64,000 bases of DNA from Streptomyces barringtoniae (GCF_020819595.1 NZ_JAJHNP010000001.1:434001-498000), one strand, 5' to 3'. Shown: positions 18,536 to 27,917, numbered from the stretch's first letter. The notes: generated by a model not told the origin, from the sequence alone. Made by a program: numbers and translations.

Positions 18536-20845
18536 TCACACTCCCAGTTGCAGGCCGTCCGCCGCCTCCTCGACCATGGCGAGCCCCAGCCGGCTGATGC
18601 GCACGGCGAACGGGGCGCCGGCGACGCGCAGCCCGGTGAGGCCGATTTCGCCGAGCGGCGCGCTGCGCACGGGGCACAGGGTGATCGTGCGGGCGGGGGT
18701 GTCGGGGCGGATGCCCGCGAGCGAGGCGAGAACCATGATCGCGGACGCCGCCGCGGTAGCCGCCGGCCGGCAGGCCGCGGGATGCGGGAGAGGAGCGCTT
18801 GCGGCGCAGCGCTGCTCCCCGGCGAACATCTCGGGCAGCCGGTGGCCGAAGTGTTCCGCCGCGTCCAGCAGTCCCTTCAGCAGGCCGCCGGCTTCCTTCT
18901 CGTAGCCGGCGGCGGCCAGTCCGGCGATGGCGACTGCAGTGTCGTGGACCCGGACGGCTCCGGTCCGGTGGCCGAACGGGTTGTGCACCGCCTCCTTGGC
19001 GCCGAGACCTCGCAGTCCCCAGCCCGTGTCCATGGCGGGGGCCCCGAACAGCCGGGCGCGGTGTGCGGTCTGTGCGGAGTCGAGCAGGCCCGGTGCGAGC
19101 CGGCCGGAACCGAGCAGGCCGGTGTCGAGGAGGTGGACTGCCGCGGAGCCCAGGTGCGGCACGGGTCGGCCGTCCGGTGCCAGGGCCGCGGCCGGACGTC
19201 CGCCGCCAAGATCATCGACCCAGAAGTCGGCCCGGAATGCCGTCTGCAGGGCCTGGGCCCACTGGCGCAACTCGGTGGCGCCGGGACGGTCGTAGGCGTC
19301 GAGGAGGTCGGCACCGAGCAGGGCCGCCCGATGCGCGTAGGCCTGTGTCTCGCAGCGGGCCGGGCCCCCGGGCTGGGGATCGCGGAGGTAGGGACGCTCG
19401 TCGACGGTCGTCCGCAGCCAGGTGAGGCAGCGTTCTGCCGCAGGCAGCAGCTCGCTTGTCTGCTGCTCGGGCAGTCCCCAGCGGCGGGCCTCGGCGAGCA
19501 GGGCGGGGAAGAGCAGTGTGGCCTCCGTACCCGTGCAGCCGGGCGGGAGGAGGGGGCCGGCGTCGCGTCGTGGCCCCGGGATCATGCCGGCCTGTGGGCT
19601 GCGGTCCGGGAGCTGGGTACGGGCCAGGGTACGCAGGGTGCCCGCGGCGAGCCGAGTGCCGAGCGGCAGGGCCATGCGGGCTGCGGCCAGGGCCTCGGCA
19701 GGGGACATTGCGCAGCGCCAGGGCACGCCCGCCGCAAGGTGGGTGTCGGAGGGATGGGCGGGGTTCCTCAGAAGCAGCGCCTGGAGATCGGCGATCGCCC
19801 AGTCCAGTACCGGGGCTACGCGGGGGTCGTCGCCCCTCGCCCGGGCGGGGGCGAACGGGCTGGTCGCGGCCTGTGCCGCCGCCCGCAGGGGGCCGGCGCC
19901 GTCGAGCCGCACCCTTAGTTCCACGGCTGCCGAACCGCCCGGCGGGAGTTCCAGTTCCCAGCGCAGCAGTCCGGCGGATGCGAGGGCGGCGGCGGGAGGC
20001 GGGTCGGCGATGACGGAGGCGGCGGTGCCGGCTGTGGCCCAGCGCAGGCCGGAGTCGTGGACGGTGGCCGGGAGTTCGGGGCCTGCCCTGCCGGAAGCGA
20101 TGGCGCCGAGGTCGGCGAGGTCCGTGCCAAGGGCCACCTCGACGGGCAGCCTCAGCGGTCGCACGGCGGCACTGCGGAGCGTGATCCGCTCGGTGCCGTC
20201 GGCACGACGGGTCCGTTCGACCACGACATCCGGATCGGGACCCCTTGTCGGGGAAGCCTGCAGTGTCCCCACGAAGCGGGCGCTGTCGGCGCCGGTCATC
20301 CTGGCCAGAACGGCGAGCGGTTCGCGTCCGGCCACGCGCACCTGGCACCGCGAGAGCAGGCGCCTGCCGGCACGGTAGAACCCCTCCAGTCCCCGGCCGG
20401 TCAGTTGCCCGCCATCGGAGATGGCGAGACCGGGCAGGGCGACACAGATCAAGGCGGTGTGCGTGGGCGGCAGCTCGGGCGCCGGTCGACTGCCCTGCGG
20501 TGTGCGCACCGACGGGGCCACGGAGGACCGGCGGCCGCGGCTCGGGATGACCGGGGTGGGTACCGGTGCGTCGCCTCGGCCCCCAGCCGGAGCCTGCACG
20601 GGTGACCTTCCCCGGCGTGGCACGGGCGTCGACGCCGGTGGCCTGCCCTGGCCTGGGACGGTCGTCGGCGCCGGTGGTGTGCCCTGGTCCGTCGAGGAGT
20701 TCACCCGAACGTCCTTGGGTGCCGGCGAGGCGCCGATGATCAGCCGTTCGGGGACCTCGGCACGGTCCGGCCGCGGCCACTCGTCCCTGTCCCAGGGCGG
20801 ACGTTCGTCATCGACGGCGGAGGGCGGAGTCGGCTGCTGGTGCAT
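18536..20845 (-). CDS. glycogen debranching N-terminal-domain protein, amylo-glucosidase-like
   Basis: 769 residues from ATG 20845 (GAGGAAG upstream). The first ~140 residues are Pro/Arg-rich and disordered. Residues 145-400 resemble the N-terminal beta-rich domain of bacterial glycogen debranching-like proteins (GLEGFYRAGRRLLSRCQV...). The remainder is an (alpha/alpha)6 toroid as in GH15/amylo-alpha-1,6-glucosidases (VPWRCAMSPAEALAAARMALPLG; RNPFGHRTGAVRVHDTAVAIAGLAAAGY; RLPEMFAGEQRC). No signal peptide is seen. It may act on alpha-glucans or a related storage or wall polymer; I cannot confirm catalytic acids by eye, so activity is uncertain. Homologues sit in the same place in S. coelicolor. 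Confidence 0.75.
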   Translation of the reverse strand: MHQQPTPPSAVDDERPPWDRDEWPRPDRAEVPERLIIGASPAPKDVRVNSSTDQGTPPAPTTVPGQGRPPASTPVPRRGRSPVQAPAGGRGDAPVPTPVIPSRGRRSSVAPSVRTPQGSRPAPELPPTHTALICVALPGLAISDGGQLTGRGLEGFYRAGRRLLSRCQVRVAGREPLAVLARMTGADSARFVGTLQASPTRGPDPDVVVERTRRADGTERITLRSAAVRPLRLPVEVALGTDLADLGAIASGRAGPELPATVHDSGLRWATAGTAASVIADPPPAAALASAGLLRWELELPPGGSAAVELRVRLDGAGPLRAAAQAATSPFAPARARGDDPRVAPVLDWAIADLQALLLRNPAHPSDTHLAAGVPWRCAMSPAEALAAARMALPLGTRLAAGTLRTLARTQLPDRSPQAGMIPGPRRDAGPLLPPGCTGTEATLLFPALLAEARRWGLPEQQTSELLPAAERCLTWLRTTVDERPYLRDPQPGGPARCETQAYAHRAALLGADLLDAYDRPGATELRQWAQALQTAFRADFWVDDLGGGRPAAALAPDGRPVPHLGSAAVHLLDTGLLGSGRLAPGLLDSAQTAHRARLFGAPAMDTGWGLRGLGAKEAVHNPFGHRTGAVRVHDTAVAIAGLAAAGYEKEAGGLLKGLLDAAEHFGHRLPEMFAGEQRCAASAPLPHPAACRPAATAAASAIMVLASLAGIRPDTPARTITLCPVRSAPLGEIGLTGLRVAGAPFAVRISRLGLAMVEEAADGLQLGV

Positions 20846-21174
20846 GGGGTGGCTTCCTCTGCGCTCGCGGCGCCTCGAACATGCTGGGCGACCCGTGGGA
20901 CGCCCCGGCGGACAAGGGTCGTACGGCGGCCGGGCCCGTCCAGGCGTTCCGCCACTCAGGTGAACGGAGGGGGGCTCGTCCAGGTCACGGCTCGCCCCGG
21001 AGAGGCCGACCGGATGGCGGCGTAGGAGAGCAATGGCGTCGCTCAACCCCGCCGCGAGCCGCTTCCGCCAGTGGGCACGCGATGGCCCTTCGTGTGCGCG
21101 CCGCGCTGGGGCGTGTGCGGCATCCCAGGGGTGCTGCTCGGCCAGGCACCCGCCCGTGCTCCCTCGCATAGCGA
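20846..21174. other. 329-base intergenic region, no gene seen
   Basis: Lies between the stop of the DUF4192 gene and the start of the debranching-like gene, both leftward. The stretch is GC-rich with no ribosome site or conserved frame; presumably it holds the promoter of the debranching-like gene and the terminator of the DUF4192 transcript. Confidence 0.5.
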
Positions 21175-22740
21175 TCAACCCTCCCCTTCGGGCTTGCGGC
21201 GGTCGTTCTTCGACAGGGCTGCGCCGGTCGTGGTGCCGCCCGGTTCCGTCGCTCGGGTGCGTGTGCTGCCGAGGCCGCGGCTGCCGGGGCGCGAGGGTTC
21301 GGCCGTCAACGAGCCGGGGTGGGAACGGGCCGGCCTCCGCCGTCCGCCCGTGGGCCTGGCCGCGCGAGGGGCATCGCCCCCGTCGGCGGATCGAGCACGG
21401 CGTCGTCGGCGCGTGCCGGTCCCTCGGCCCGCTTCGGCGCCTCGGTCGTCCGCTCCGGCGCTCGCGTGCGTCGTGTCTTCGGTTGCCGGGGGCTCGGCCC
21501 GAGTCGTTGTCTCCTCCGCGTGCGGCTGTGAGCTCGTCTCCGCCGGCGTACAACTCGCGCGACCGGCAGGGACCCCGCGCAGGCAGCGGCGGATCGCTTC
21601 CGGGTCGAGGCCTTCATTGCATGCCTGGTGCAGGAGCCGGGCGAACAGATAGTCGGGATCCGCGCCCAGGGCCATGGCCAGCGCTTCACGAGCCTCCAGC
21701 TCGTCACCTGTCGACCAGGCGACCCAGCCGGCCAGGGTCAGCGGGGCCGCGGCGTGCTCGCCGTAGGGTCCGACGCATCGGCGGGCCAGGGCGCGCCAGA
21801 GCCGGAGGGCCGGACCCGCCTCGTCGCCCTCCATCCACGCGGCCGCCCGGTCGCGGGTCGTGCGGTCCTGGAGCCCGAGGATCAGAGTCGCCGCCTCGTC
21901 GTGGGCGAGCAGGCGGTCGTCGCGCAGGTCCGCCGGATGCGTGCCGGAGACCGGTGCCGCGGCGGCGAAGCGGTGGATGATCCGCTCGGCGAGGTCCAGG
22001 GTCTCCTCCGCCACTTCCGCGCGGGACGCCTCCTCGAGAATCCGGGGCACCAGGGTCATACCGGCCGCGTCGAGGGCGATCTCCTGCTCCAGAGCCGCGG
22101 TCGTCTCCCAGGGCTGCAGCCTGGCACGCAACTCCCTGAGTGTGCCGCGCACTTGGATGCCGGCGTAGGTGGCCGCGGCGGCAAGGACGGAGGTGCCGGG
22201 AAGGCCCATGGGCGAGCCGTCCTCGGGGCAGCAGCTCTCGATCGGGCAGCAGTACGACCAGAAACGGCCGTCGGAGATGCACAGTGCCTCGATGACCGGC
22301 ACGTCGAGGTCGCCGCACTGGGTGCGCAGCAGGTGGGCCAGCCGCTCGAGCCGTCGTTTGACGTCGCGGCCCGACTCTCCCGGGGCCGGTTCCTGGCAGA
22401 CGTAGGCCACCATCTGTTCGGGCCGGGCGCCCCGCCGTTCACTGCCGGTCACCAGTCCGTGGGCCAGCTGGCGTGCGGCCGCCTCCCAGTCCTCCTCGTT
22501 CGGCGGGATGCCGAGCCGGGCGCGGCCGCCGAACCTGCCCCGGCTTTCGCGGTCGTGCAGGGCCACCAGCACCATGCTGTCCTCCGGCCGGTAGCCGAGG
22601 AGGTAGGGGAGGGCGTCGGCCAGCTCGGCCGGGGTGCGCAGGGTGACCTGCGTGTCGTGCGCGGACGGGCCGGTGAACGGCTCCTGTCCCGGGATGTCGC
22701 TGTTTTCGAATGGTCCGGTGGTTTCGCTGTGATTCGTCAT
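21175..22740 (-). CDS. DUF4192 family protein
   Basis: 521 residues. The DUF4192 domain covers about residues 28-360, beginning with LRTPAELADALPYLLGYRPEDSMVLV, followed by a conserved core with two Cys-rich turns (YCCPIESCCPEDGSPMG) that may bind metal. The C-terminal ~130 residues are Arg/Thr/Glu-rich and disordered. DUF4192 proteins are widespread in actinobacteria with no assigned activity. The ATG start is separated from the divergent recQ-like gene by about 140 bases containing two DnaA boxes, so both could respond to replication status. Function not assigned. Confidence 0.85.
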   Translation of the reverse strand: MTNHSETTGPFENSDIPGQEPFTGPSAHDTQVTLRTPAELADALPYLLGYRPEDSMVLVALHDRESRGRFGGRARLGIPPNEEDWEAAARQLAHGLVTGSERRGARPEQMVAYVCQEPAPGESGRDVKRRLERLAHLLRTQCGDLDVPVIEALCISDGRFWSYCCPIESCCPEDGSPMGLPGTSVLAAAATYAGIQVRGTLRELRARLQPWETTAALEQEIALDAAGMTLVPRILEEASRAEVAEETLDLAERIIHRFAAAAPVSGTHPADLRDDRLLAHDEAATLILGLQDRTTRDRAAAWMEGDEAGPALRLWRALARRCVGPYGEHAAAPLTLAGWVAWSTGDELEAREALAMALGADPDYLFARLLHQACNEGLDPEAIRRCLRGVPAGRASCTPAETSSQPHAEETTTRAEPPATEDTTHASAGADDRGAEAGRGTGTRRRRRARSADGGDAPRAARPTGGRRRPARSHPGSLTAEPSRPGSRGLGSTRTRATEPGGTTTGAALSKNDRRKPEGEG

Positions 22741-22780
22741 GCGCAGACGATCTCGCGGATCTTGTGATTCCGGTTGAGCC

Positions 22781-22830
22781 TGTGGACAAGTCGGATCAGG
22801 GACACGACAAGAGCGGCCCGGTTGTCCACA
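22781..22830. promoter_or_regulatory. pair of inverted DnaA boxes
   Basis: TGTGGACAA at 22781-22789 and TTGTCCACA at 22822-22830 are exact copies of the preferred Streptomyces DnaA box in opposite orientation, centres 41 bases apart (about four helical turns), in the divergent promoter between the DUF4192 and RecQ-like genes. DnaA may regulate one or both genes or be titrated here. Two boxes alone do not make an origin. Confidence 0.6.
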
Positions 22831-22883
22831 GCCCGCGGCAGCGGCCCGCCCGATTGTCGGTCCCGTCCTGTTGTATGGGACGC

Positions 22884-25049
22884 ATGGAGCACACGAGCAA
22901 CGCGGATCTCCGGGCGCAGGCTGACGCCGTCCTCGCCCGGCTTGTCGGGGATGCCACGGGCGCGGCCCGGCTGCGCGAGGACCAGTGGCGGGCGATCGAG
23001 GCGCTGGTCGCCGAGCGGCGCCGGGCCCTGGTCGTGCAGCGCACGGGGTGGGGCAAGTCCGCGGTGTACTTCGTGGCGACCTCGTTGCTGCGCGCCAGAG
23101 GCAGTGGACCCACGGTGATCGTCTCGCCCCTGCTCGCGCTCATGCGCAACCAGGTGGAGGCCGCGGCCCGGGCCGGCATCCACGCCCGCACCATCAATTC
23201 CTCCAACACCGAGGAGTGGGACGCCGTCCAGGCCGAGATCGCGGCCGGCCAGGTCGATGTCCTGCTCGTCAGCCCGGAGCGGCTGAACAACCCGGACTTC
23301 CGCGACCAGGTCCTGCCGAAACTGTCCGCCGCGACCGGCCTGCTGGTCGTGGACGAGGCCCACTGCATCTCCGACTGGGGTCACGACTTCCGCCCCGACT
23401 ACCGGCGGCTGCGCACCATGCTCAGCGACCTCCCGCCCGGTGTCCCCGTGCTGGCCACCACCGCCACGGCCAACGCCCGGGTGACCGCCGATGTCGCAGA
23501 GCAGCTGGGCACCGGCGGCACCTCGGACGCACTGGTGCTGCGCGGGCCACTGGACCGGGAGAGCCTCAGTCTCGGCGTGCTGCGGCTGCCGGACGCCGCG
23601 CACCGTATGGCCTGGCTCGCCGACCACCTCGACGACCTGCCGGGCTCCGGCATCGTCTACACGCTCACCGTCGCCGCCGCCGAGGAGGTCACCGCGTTTC
23701 TGCGCCAGCGCGGGCACACCGTCACCTCGTACACGGGCAAGACGGAGAACGCCGACCGCCAGCAGGCCGAGGACGATCTGCTCGCCAACCGGGTCAAGGC
23801 GCTGGTCGCCACCTCCGCACTCGGCATGGGCTTCGACAAGCCGGATCTCGGTTTCGTGGTCCATCTCGGCTCCCCCTCCTCCCCCATCGCCTACTACCAG
23901 CAGGTCGGCCGGGCGGGCCGCGGAGTCCAACACGCCGAGGTACTGCTGCTGCCGGGGAAGGAGGACGAGGCGATCTGGCAGTACTTCGCGTCGCTCGCCT
24001 TCCCCTCCGAGGAACTGGTCCGGCGGACACTGGACGTCCTCGCCCGGGCGGACGGCCCCCTGTCGCTGCCCGCGCTGGAGCCCCTGGTCGAGCTGCGCCG
24101 CTCCCGGCTGGAGACCATGCTGAAGGTCCTCGACGTGGACGGAGCGGTCCGCCGCGTCAAGGGCGGCTGGATCGCCACCGGGCAGCCCTGGTCGTACGAC
24201 ACCGAGCGCTACGACTGGGTGGCGCGGCAGCGAGCGGCCGAGCAGGAGGCGATGCGCGCCTACGCGTCCACCACCGAGTGCCGGATGGAGTTCCTGCAGC
24301 GCCAACTGGACGACGAGGGTGCCAAACCCTGCGGCCGCTGCGACAACTGCGCCGGCCCGCGCTTCACCGCCGACACGTCCACGGCGGCGGTGGACGCCGC
24401 GCGCAGCGACCTGGGCCGGGCCGGAGTCGAGGTGGAGCCCCGCCGCATGTGGCCGACGGGCCTGCCGGCCATCGGCATCGATCTCAAGGGACGCATTCCG
24501 GCCGGTGAACAGGCCTCGTCGGGGCGGGCTCTGGGTCGACTGTCGGACATCGGCTGGGGCAACCGGCTGCGTCCGCTCCTCGCACCGCAGGCGCCGGACA
24601 CCGCTGTGCCGGACGATGTGGCACGGGCCGTGGTCGGTGTCCTGGCCGACTGGGCGAAGGGCCCCGGCGGCTGGACCTCAGGTGTGTCCGACGCCCAGGC
24701 CCGGCCGGTGGGCATCGTCACCGTGGCCTCGCGAACCCGGCCCTTGCTGATCCACTCCCTGGGCGCCCGGATCGCCGAGATCGGCCGACTGCCGCTGCTC
24801 GGCTCGGTGGAGTACGCCGACGACGTGCCGCGGATGTCGCGCAGCAACAGCGCGCAGCGGCTGAAGGCCCTCGACGGTGCGCTGACGGTACCGCCCGCCC
24901 TCACCGCGGCGCTCACCGCGGCCGACGGCCCGGTGCTGCTGGTCGACGACTTCACGGATACGGGCTGGACGCTCGCGGTCGCGGCACGTCTGCTCAGAAA
25001 GTCCGGCGCGCGGGCGGTGTTGCCGCTGGTCCTGGCCGTCCAGGGCTGA
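22884..25049 (+). CDS. RecQ-family DNA helicase with C-terminal phosphoribosyltransferase-like domain
   Basis: 721 residues. An SF2 helicase core starts with a Q-motif-like LREDQWRAIEALV, motif I QRTGWGKSAV (about residue 55), DEAH box VVDEAHCISDWGHDFRPDYRRLR (about 156), TATAN, and the C-terminal motifs LVATSALGMGFDKPDL and YYQQVGRAGRG. A zinc-binding RecQ-Ct follows (Cys in TTECRMEF; CGRCDNC). The last ~200 residues are not HRDC: they contain VLLVDDFTDTGWTLAVAARLLR, the PRPP-binding signature of phosphoribosyltransferases. This fused architecture is shared by a distinct actinobacterial RecQ clade. It unwinds forked or recombinational DNA; what the transferase-like tail does is unknown. ATG 22884 is preferred; ATG 22875 is in frame. 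No good ribosome site is seen. Confidence 0.88.
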   Translation: MEHTSNADLRAQADAVLARLVGDATGAARLREDQWRAIEALVAERRRALVVQRTGWGKSAVYFVATSLLRARGSGPTVIVSPLLALMRNQVEAAARAGIHARTINSSNTEEWDAVQAEIAAGQVDVLLVSPERLNNPDFRDQVLPKLSAATGLLVVDEAHCISDWGHDFRPDYRRLRTMLSDLPPGVPVLATTATANARVTADVAEQLGTGGTSDALVLRGPLDRESLSLGVLRLPDAAHRMAWLADHLDDLPGSGIVYTLTVAAAEEVTAFLRQRGHTVTSYTGKTENADRQQAEDDLLANRVKALVATSALGMGFDKPDLGFVVHLGSPSSPIAYYQQVGRAGRGVQHAEVLLLPGKEDEAIWQYFASLAFPSEELVRRTLDVLARADGPLSLPALEPLVELRRSRLETMLKVLDVDGAVRRVKGGWIATGQPWSYDTERYDWVARQRAAEQEAMRAYASTTECRMEFLQRQLDDEGAKPCGRCDNCAGPRFTADTSTAAVDAARSDLGRAGVEVEPRRMWPTGLPAIGIDLKGRIPAGEQASSGRALGRLSDIGWGNRLRPLLAPQAPDTAVPDDVARAVVGVLADWAKGPGGWTSGVSDAQARPVGIVTVASRTRPLLIHSLGARIAEIGRLPLLGSVEYADDVPRMSRSNSAQRLKALDGALTVPPALTAALTAADGPVLLVDDFTDTGWTLAVAARLLRKSGARAVLPLVLAVQG

Positions 25050-25315
25050 CCGCTTACCCGCGGCGGCCGCCGTACAGTGACACGGTCCGGCGCCTCAGGC
25101 GTCAGCGGGCTGAGCTTTGGGTAAGGATATAAGCCACGCACCAGCAGATAACAGTCGGTGGCGCCAATTGCTCGTTGCCGCATCCAAGTTCGGCAGGAAG
25201 AATTGAGGTCCGCTCCCCGCGCGGCTCGCCCGTGATCGGTCGGGCTCTGCTGCGGTGCGCGGTCCCTCGAATCCGACCTCGCCCGCAGTGTGGGCGCGTA
25301 GCCGAAGGGAGGAAC

Positions 25316-25936
25316 GTGACCTTCGGATTCGCCTCGTCCTCGGCGGCCTCGTTGTCGACCGCCGCGTCCGCCGCTTCCGCCAGTCGCCTGCTCGAGCCGG
25401 CCGAATGGGCCGCCGCCGGAATCCCTCTGCTGCGCAATCCCCGTGAGGTCGTCAGCGGGCTGCACGCCCGCCATCGGCCGAGGCTCTCCACGGCGATCGT
25501 GGCAGTGCTCGATCCGGACGAGCGGTTGTGCGCCAGCGCGTCCTTCACGCGGCGGCCGGCCCCGGCCGACGGCTGGATGTTCCGCAACACGCTGCTCGCG
25601 CAGCTGCGCCGGGTGATTCCGCACGACCTGAGACGCCGGACCCCGGTGCGCACGGCCATCCTCGTCTACTGCCGTGAGGGGGACGCGCGTTGGACGGAGG
25701 AAGACGGCGCCTGGATGTGGGGCCTGCGTGACGCCTGCACCCTGCACGGGCTGCGGTGCGGGGCGTACATCACGCTGACCCACGAGGGCTGGCAGGTGCT
25801 CGGCGAAGGACGCGGTGGCCGCCGCCCCAACGCGGACTCCGCACCCGAACCCTTCGCCACGTCCGAGACCCCGCCGCTCGCACCGCGCACCGGCGGCCCC
25901 GTCTCCGAGGTGCTGCGCCGCGCGGCGGCTCGCTGA
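25316..25936 (+). CDS. conserved hypothetical protein, RecQ neighbour
   Basis: 206 residues from GTG 25316, with AGGGAGGA just upstream. The first ~25 residues are Ala/Ser-rich. The core (residues 30-165) is a mixed alpha/beta domain with AIVAVLDPDERLCASASFTRR, TAILVYCREGDARWTEEDGAWMWGLRDACTLHGLRCGAYITLTHEGWQVLGEG. It resembles a DUF (RadC/JAB-like-sized) seen beside RecQ in actinobacteria but I recognise no catalytic motif. The C-terminal 40 residues are polar and probably disordered. It follows recQ after about 265 bases that include a TATAAG element, so it may have its own promoter. Function unknown. Confidence 0.78.
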   Translation: MTFGFASSSAASLSTAASAASASRLLEPAEWAAAGIPLLRNPREVVSGLHARHRPRLSTAIVAVLDPDERLCASASFTRRPAPADGWMFRNTLLAQLRRVIPHDLRRRTPVRTAILVYCREGDARWTEEDGAWMWGLRDACTLHGLRCGAYITLTHEGWQVLGEGRGGRRPNADSAPEPFATSETPPLAPRTGGPVSEVLRRAAAR

Positions 25937-26194
25937 AGGGCACGGCACGGCAGGACGCCGGGTTCTGCGCCCGACCGCCTTCCGGCCACCGCCTGGCCCG
26001 CACGGACGGCCGACCACACATCGCTCGGCCTCCAGGTCGCCCACGCCACGCCGGCCGGGCCGGACCCGGCCGTGCTTCGAGGAACGCAAGGGTCGCCCGT
26101 GATCGAAGCGCCGTAAGAGCCATACCTTGCCCAGGGGCACACGGTCGTGCTGGGCCGAGCAAGCCGGAGGCTCGCCACATTCGGCAGCCGTTAC

Positions 26195-26251
26195 GAGCCC
26201 TACAGCCGTGCGAGCCTTACGAGCCGTACGAGCCGTACGAGCGAGCCGTAC
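26195..26251. repeat. tandem nonamer GAGCC(N)TAC
   Basis: Units GAGCCCTAC (26195), GAGCCTTAC (26212), GAGCCGTAC (26221, 26230 and 26243) run almost head to tail. In frame they would read Glu-Pro-Tyr, but no gene with that frame is credible. A simple sequence expansion in non-coding DNA. Confidence 0.75.
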
Positions 26252-26487
26252 GGGAGCCTCACCCCAAGCGCCTGCGGCCATGGCTCTACGGGCGGCAGCC
26301 TCACTGTCCGGCCTCGGCAGGGCAAGCAGCGCAAGCCGGGGTCCAACCTTCGCCCTGCAGCCGCTGCCCCGCGCCTGGTGTCTCGGCATACCGCCGGGAA
26401 GCCGTCCACGAGCGGAGGTCCGGCGGTCGTGCGGGCATGCCAAAGGCCACGCCGTGCGGATTCCGCCGGGGCGGTTCCTTTGTCACC

Positions 26488-26507
26488 CCGGCGCCCCGAG
26501 GTGCCGG
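26488..26507. terminator. short hairpin past the leftward hypothetical gene
   Basis: CCGGCGCC-CCGA-GGTGCCGG: 8-base stem with one G-U pair and 4-base loop, eight bases beyond the stop of the gene at 26515. Possible terminator. Confidence 0.45.
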
Positions 26508-26514
26508 ACGAGGC

Positions 26515-27147
26515 TCAGACGCCCGCGCCCAGCACCGAGTTGATCTGCTGCGGGTCGCCGCAGACGATCAGCAGGGCACCGGCCCGGGTGTGGGCCAGCG
26601 GAAGGGCCGAGGCAGCAGCGGAAGCAGGGCCTCCGTTGACGGCCACGACGACCACGGGGCGGGACGCGGCGCGGGAGGCGATGGCGGCGTCCGCATAGAA
26701 GACGTCGTCACCGGCGTCGTGCTGCGCCCAGTAGGAAGCTTCACCGAAGGACAGCTCGTGCTCCGCCCACGGGTGCTGGGGCCCCGTGGTGATCACGAGG
26801 ACGTCGCCGGGGGCACGGCCGGAGTCCAGCAGCAGGTCCACCGCCTCCTCGGCGGCGTCGAGCGCGCCCTCGGCCGAGGCCGGGATCAGCTGGATCTGCG
26901 GGGTGGCCGCCGAGGCGGCGGGAGCGACCGGGCCGGACGGGCCCGGCTTGGCCGGAGCCCCGTCACGCGGCGTGCGCTGCACCGGAGGCGCCGGCCGCGG
27001 AGGGCCGGGACGACCGGGGCGGGACGGAGCCGCGGGGCGGGGGCCGGGTACGGGACGGGGGGTCGGCGCGGTACGGCCGCTGGCCGGAGTGGCGCGGGGA
27101 CCCTGGGCACTCTCGTGAATCTGAGGCTCCTCGGGAATGAGAGGCAT
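26515..27147 (-). CDS. conserved hypothetical protein with Pro-rich N-terminus
   Basis: About 210 residues. Residues 1-85 are Pro/Arg/Gly-rich and disordered; residues 90-210 form an alpha/beta domain (ALDAAEEAVDLLLDSGRAPGDVLVITTG ... VVVVAVNGG ... AGALLIVCGDPQQINSVLG). The last strand resembles the helicase-domain-2 ending of UvrD/RecD-type proteins (ARSGALLVVVGDPAQL type), but no P-loop or other helicase motif is present, so this is at most a detached, inactive helicase-like module. The ATG at 27147 has no clear ribosome site. It lies directly downstream of rnhB on the same strand (68 bases), an order kept in S. coelicolor. Function unknown. Confidence 0.7.
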   Translation of the reverse strand: MPLIPEEPQIHESAQGPRATPASGRTAPTPRPVPGPRPAAPSRPGRPGPPRPAPPVQRTPRDGAPAKPGPSGPVAPAASAATPQIQLIPASAEGALDAAEEAVDLLLDSGRAPGDVLVITTGPQHPWAEHELSFGEASYWAQHDAGDDVFYADAAIASRAASRPVVVVAVNGGPASAAASALPLAHTRAGALLIVCGDPQQINSVLGAGV

Positions 27148-27215
27148 GAGCTGATATTTATCAAACGTTGGTGCGGTGCGGGTGGCCGGGTGGCACATCA
27201 GTGCGAGCAGAACCG

Positions 27216-27917
27216 TCAGAAATCGAAGCCGAGCTGACCCTCGATTTCCGGAACGCTTCCGTCCGCCCAGCTGCGGACCTTCTTGAGGTGCCGCCACTGA
27301 GGCAACGCATCAAGATACGCCCACGACAAGCGGTGGAGCGGGGTGGGCCCCCGCACCTCCAGTGCGGCCTTGTGCACGGGCGACGGATACCCGGCGTTGT
27401 CCGCAAATCCGAAGTCTGCATGGTCGACACCCAGTTCGGCCATCATTTTGTCGCGCTGAACCTTGGCGATCACCGACGCCGCCGCGACGGCCACACACGA
27501 CCGATCTCCCTTGATCACCGTGCGCACCCTCCAGGGGGCACCGAGGTAGTCGTGCTTCCCGTCGAGGATCACGGCGTCGGGACGGAGGGGCAGGGAGTCC
27601 AGGGCGCGGACCGCGGCGAGCCGCAGTGCTGCCGTCATCCCCAGGTCGTCGATCTCCTCGGGGGAAGCATGCCCCAGCGCATAGGCCGTCACCCACGTCC
27701 GCAGGACCTCCGCCAGTTCCGTGCGCCGCCTGATCGTGAGCAGCTTGGAATCGGTCAGCCCCTCGGGCGGGCGGCGGAGTCCGGTGATCGCGGCACAGAC
27801 GGTGACAGGTCCGGCCCAGGCGCCGCGCCCCACCTCGTCGAGACCGGCAATGACCTTCGCTCCGGTCGTGGCGCGCAGGGAGCGCTCGACGGTGTGGGTA
27901 GGAGGTTCGTACGGCAT
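27216..27917 (-). CDS. rnhB: ribonuclease HII
   Basis: 233 residues. Removes ribonucleotides misincorporated in DNA and RNA from RNA-DNA hybrids. The catalytic Asp-Glu pair is in [14 protein letters not shown] (about residue 26), a further acidic residue in [11 protein letters not shown], and the later conserved region DKMMAELG...[18 protein letters not shown] matches type II enzymes. The N-terminal ~20 residues extend the fold slightly. ATG 27917 is preceded by GGGCGCGAT without a strong ribosome site; a longer frame to 27986 is less likely. It is followed by the Pro-rich hypothetical gene in the same direction. Confidence 0.95.
   Translation of the reverse strand: MPYEPPTHTVERSLRATTGAKVIAGLDEVGRGAWAGPVTVCAAITGLRRPPEGLTDSKLLTIRRRTELAEVLRTWVTAYALGHASPEEIDDLGMTAALRLAAVRALDSLPLRPDAVILDGKHDYLGAPWRVRTVIKGDRSCVAVAAASVIAKVQRDKMMAELGVDHADFGFADNAGYPSPVHKAALEVRGPTPLHRLSWAYLDALPQWRHLKKVRSWADGSVPEIEGQLGFDF

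Larger units (their letters stand above)
25937..26514. other. 578-base convergent intergenic region with short repeats
   Basis: Non-coding stretch between two convergent genes. It holds the nonamer array at 26195-26251 and a small hairpin at 26488-26507. Open frames across it lack ribosome sites and family features. Confidence 0.5.

Noticed and set aside
22781..22830. Replication origin
   Set aside because: Only two DnaA boxes; Streptomyces oriC has many more and lies between dnaA and dnaN.
26195..26251. CRISPR-like array
   Set aside because: Units are 9 bases and abut without spacers; no cas genes in the window.
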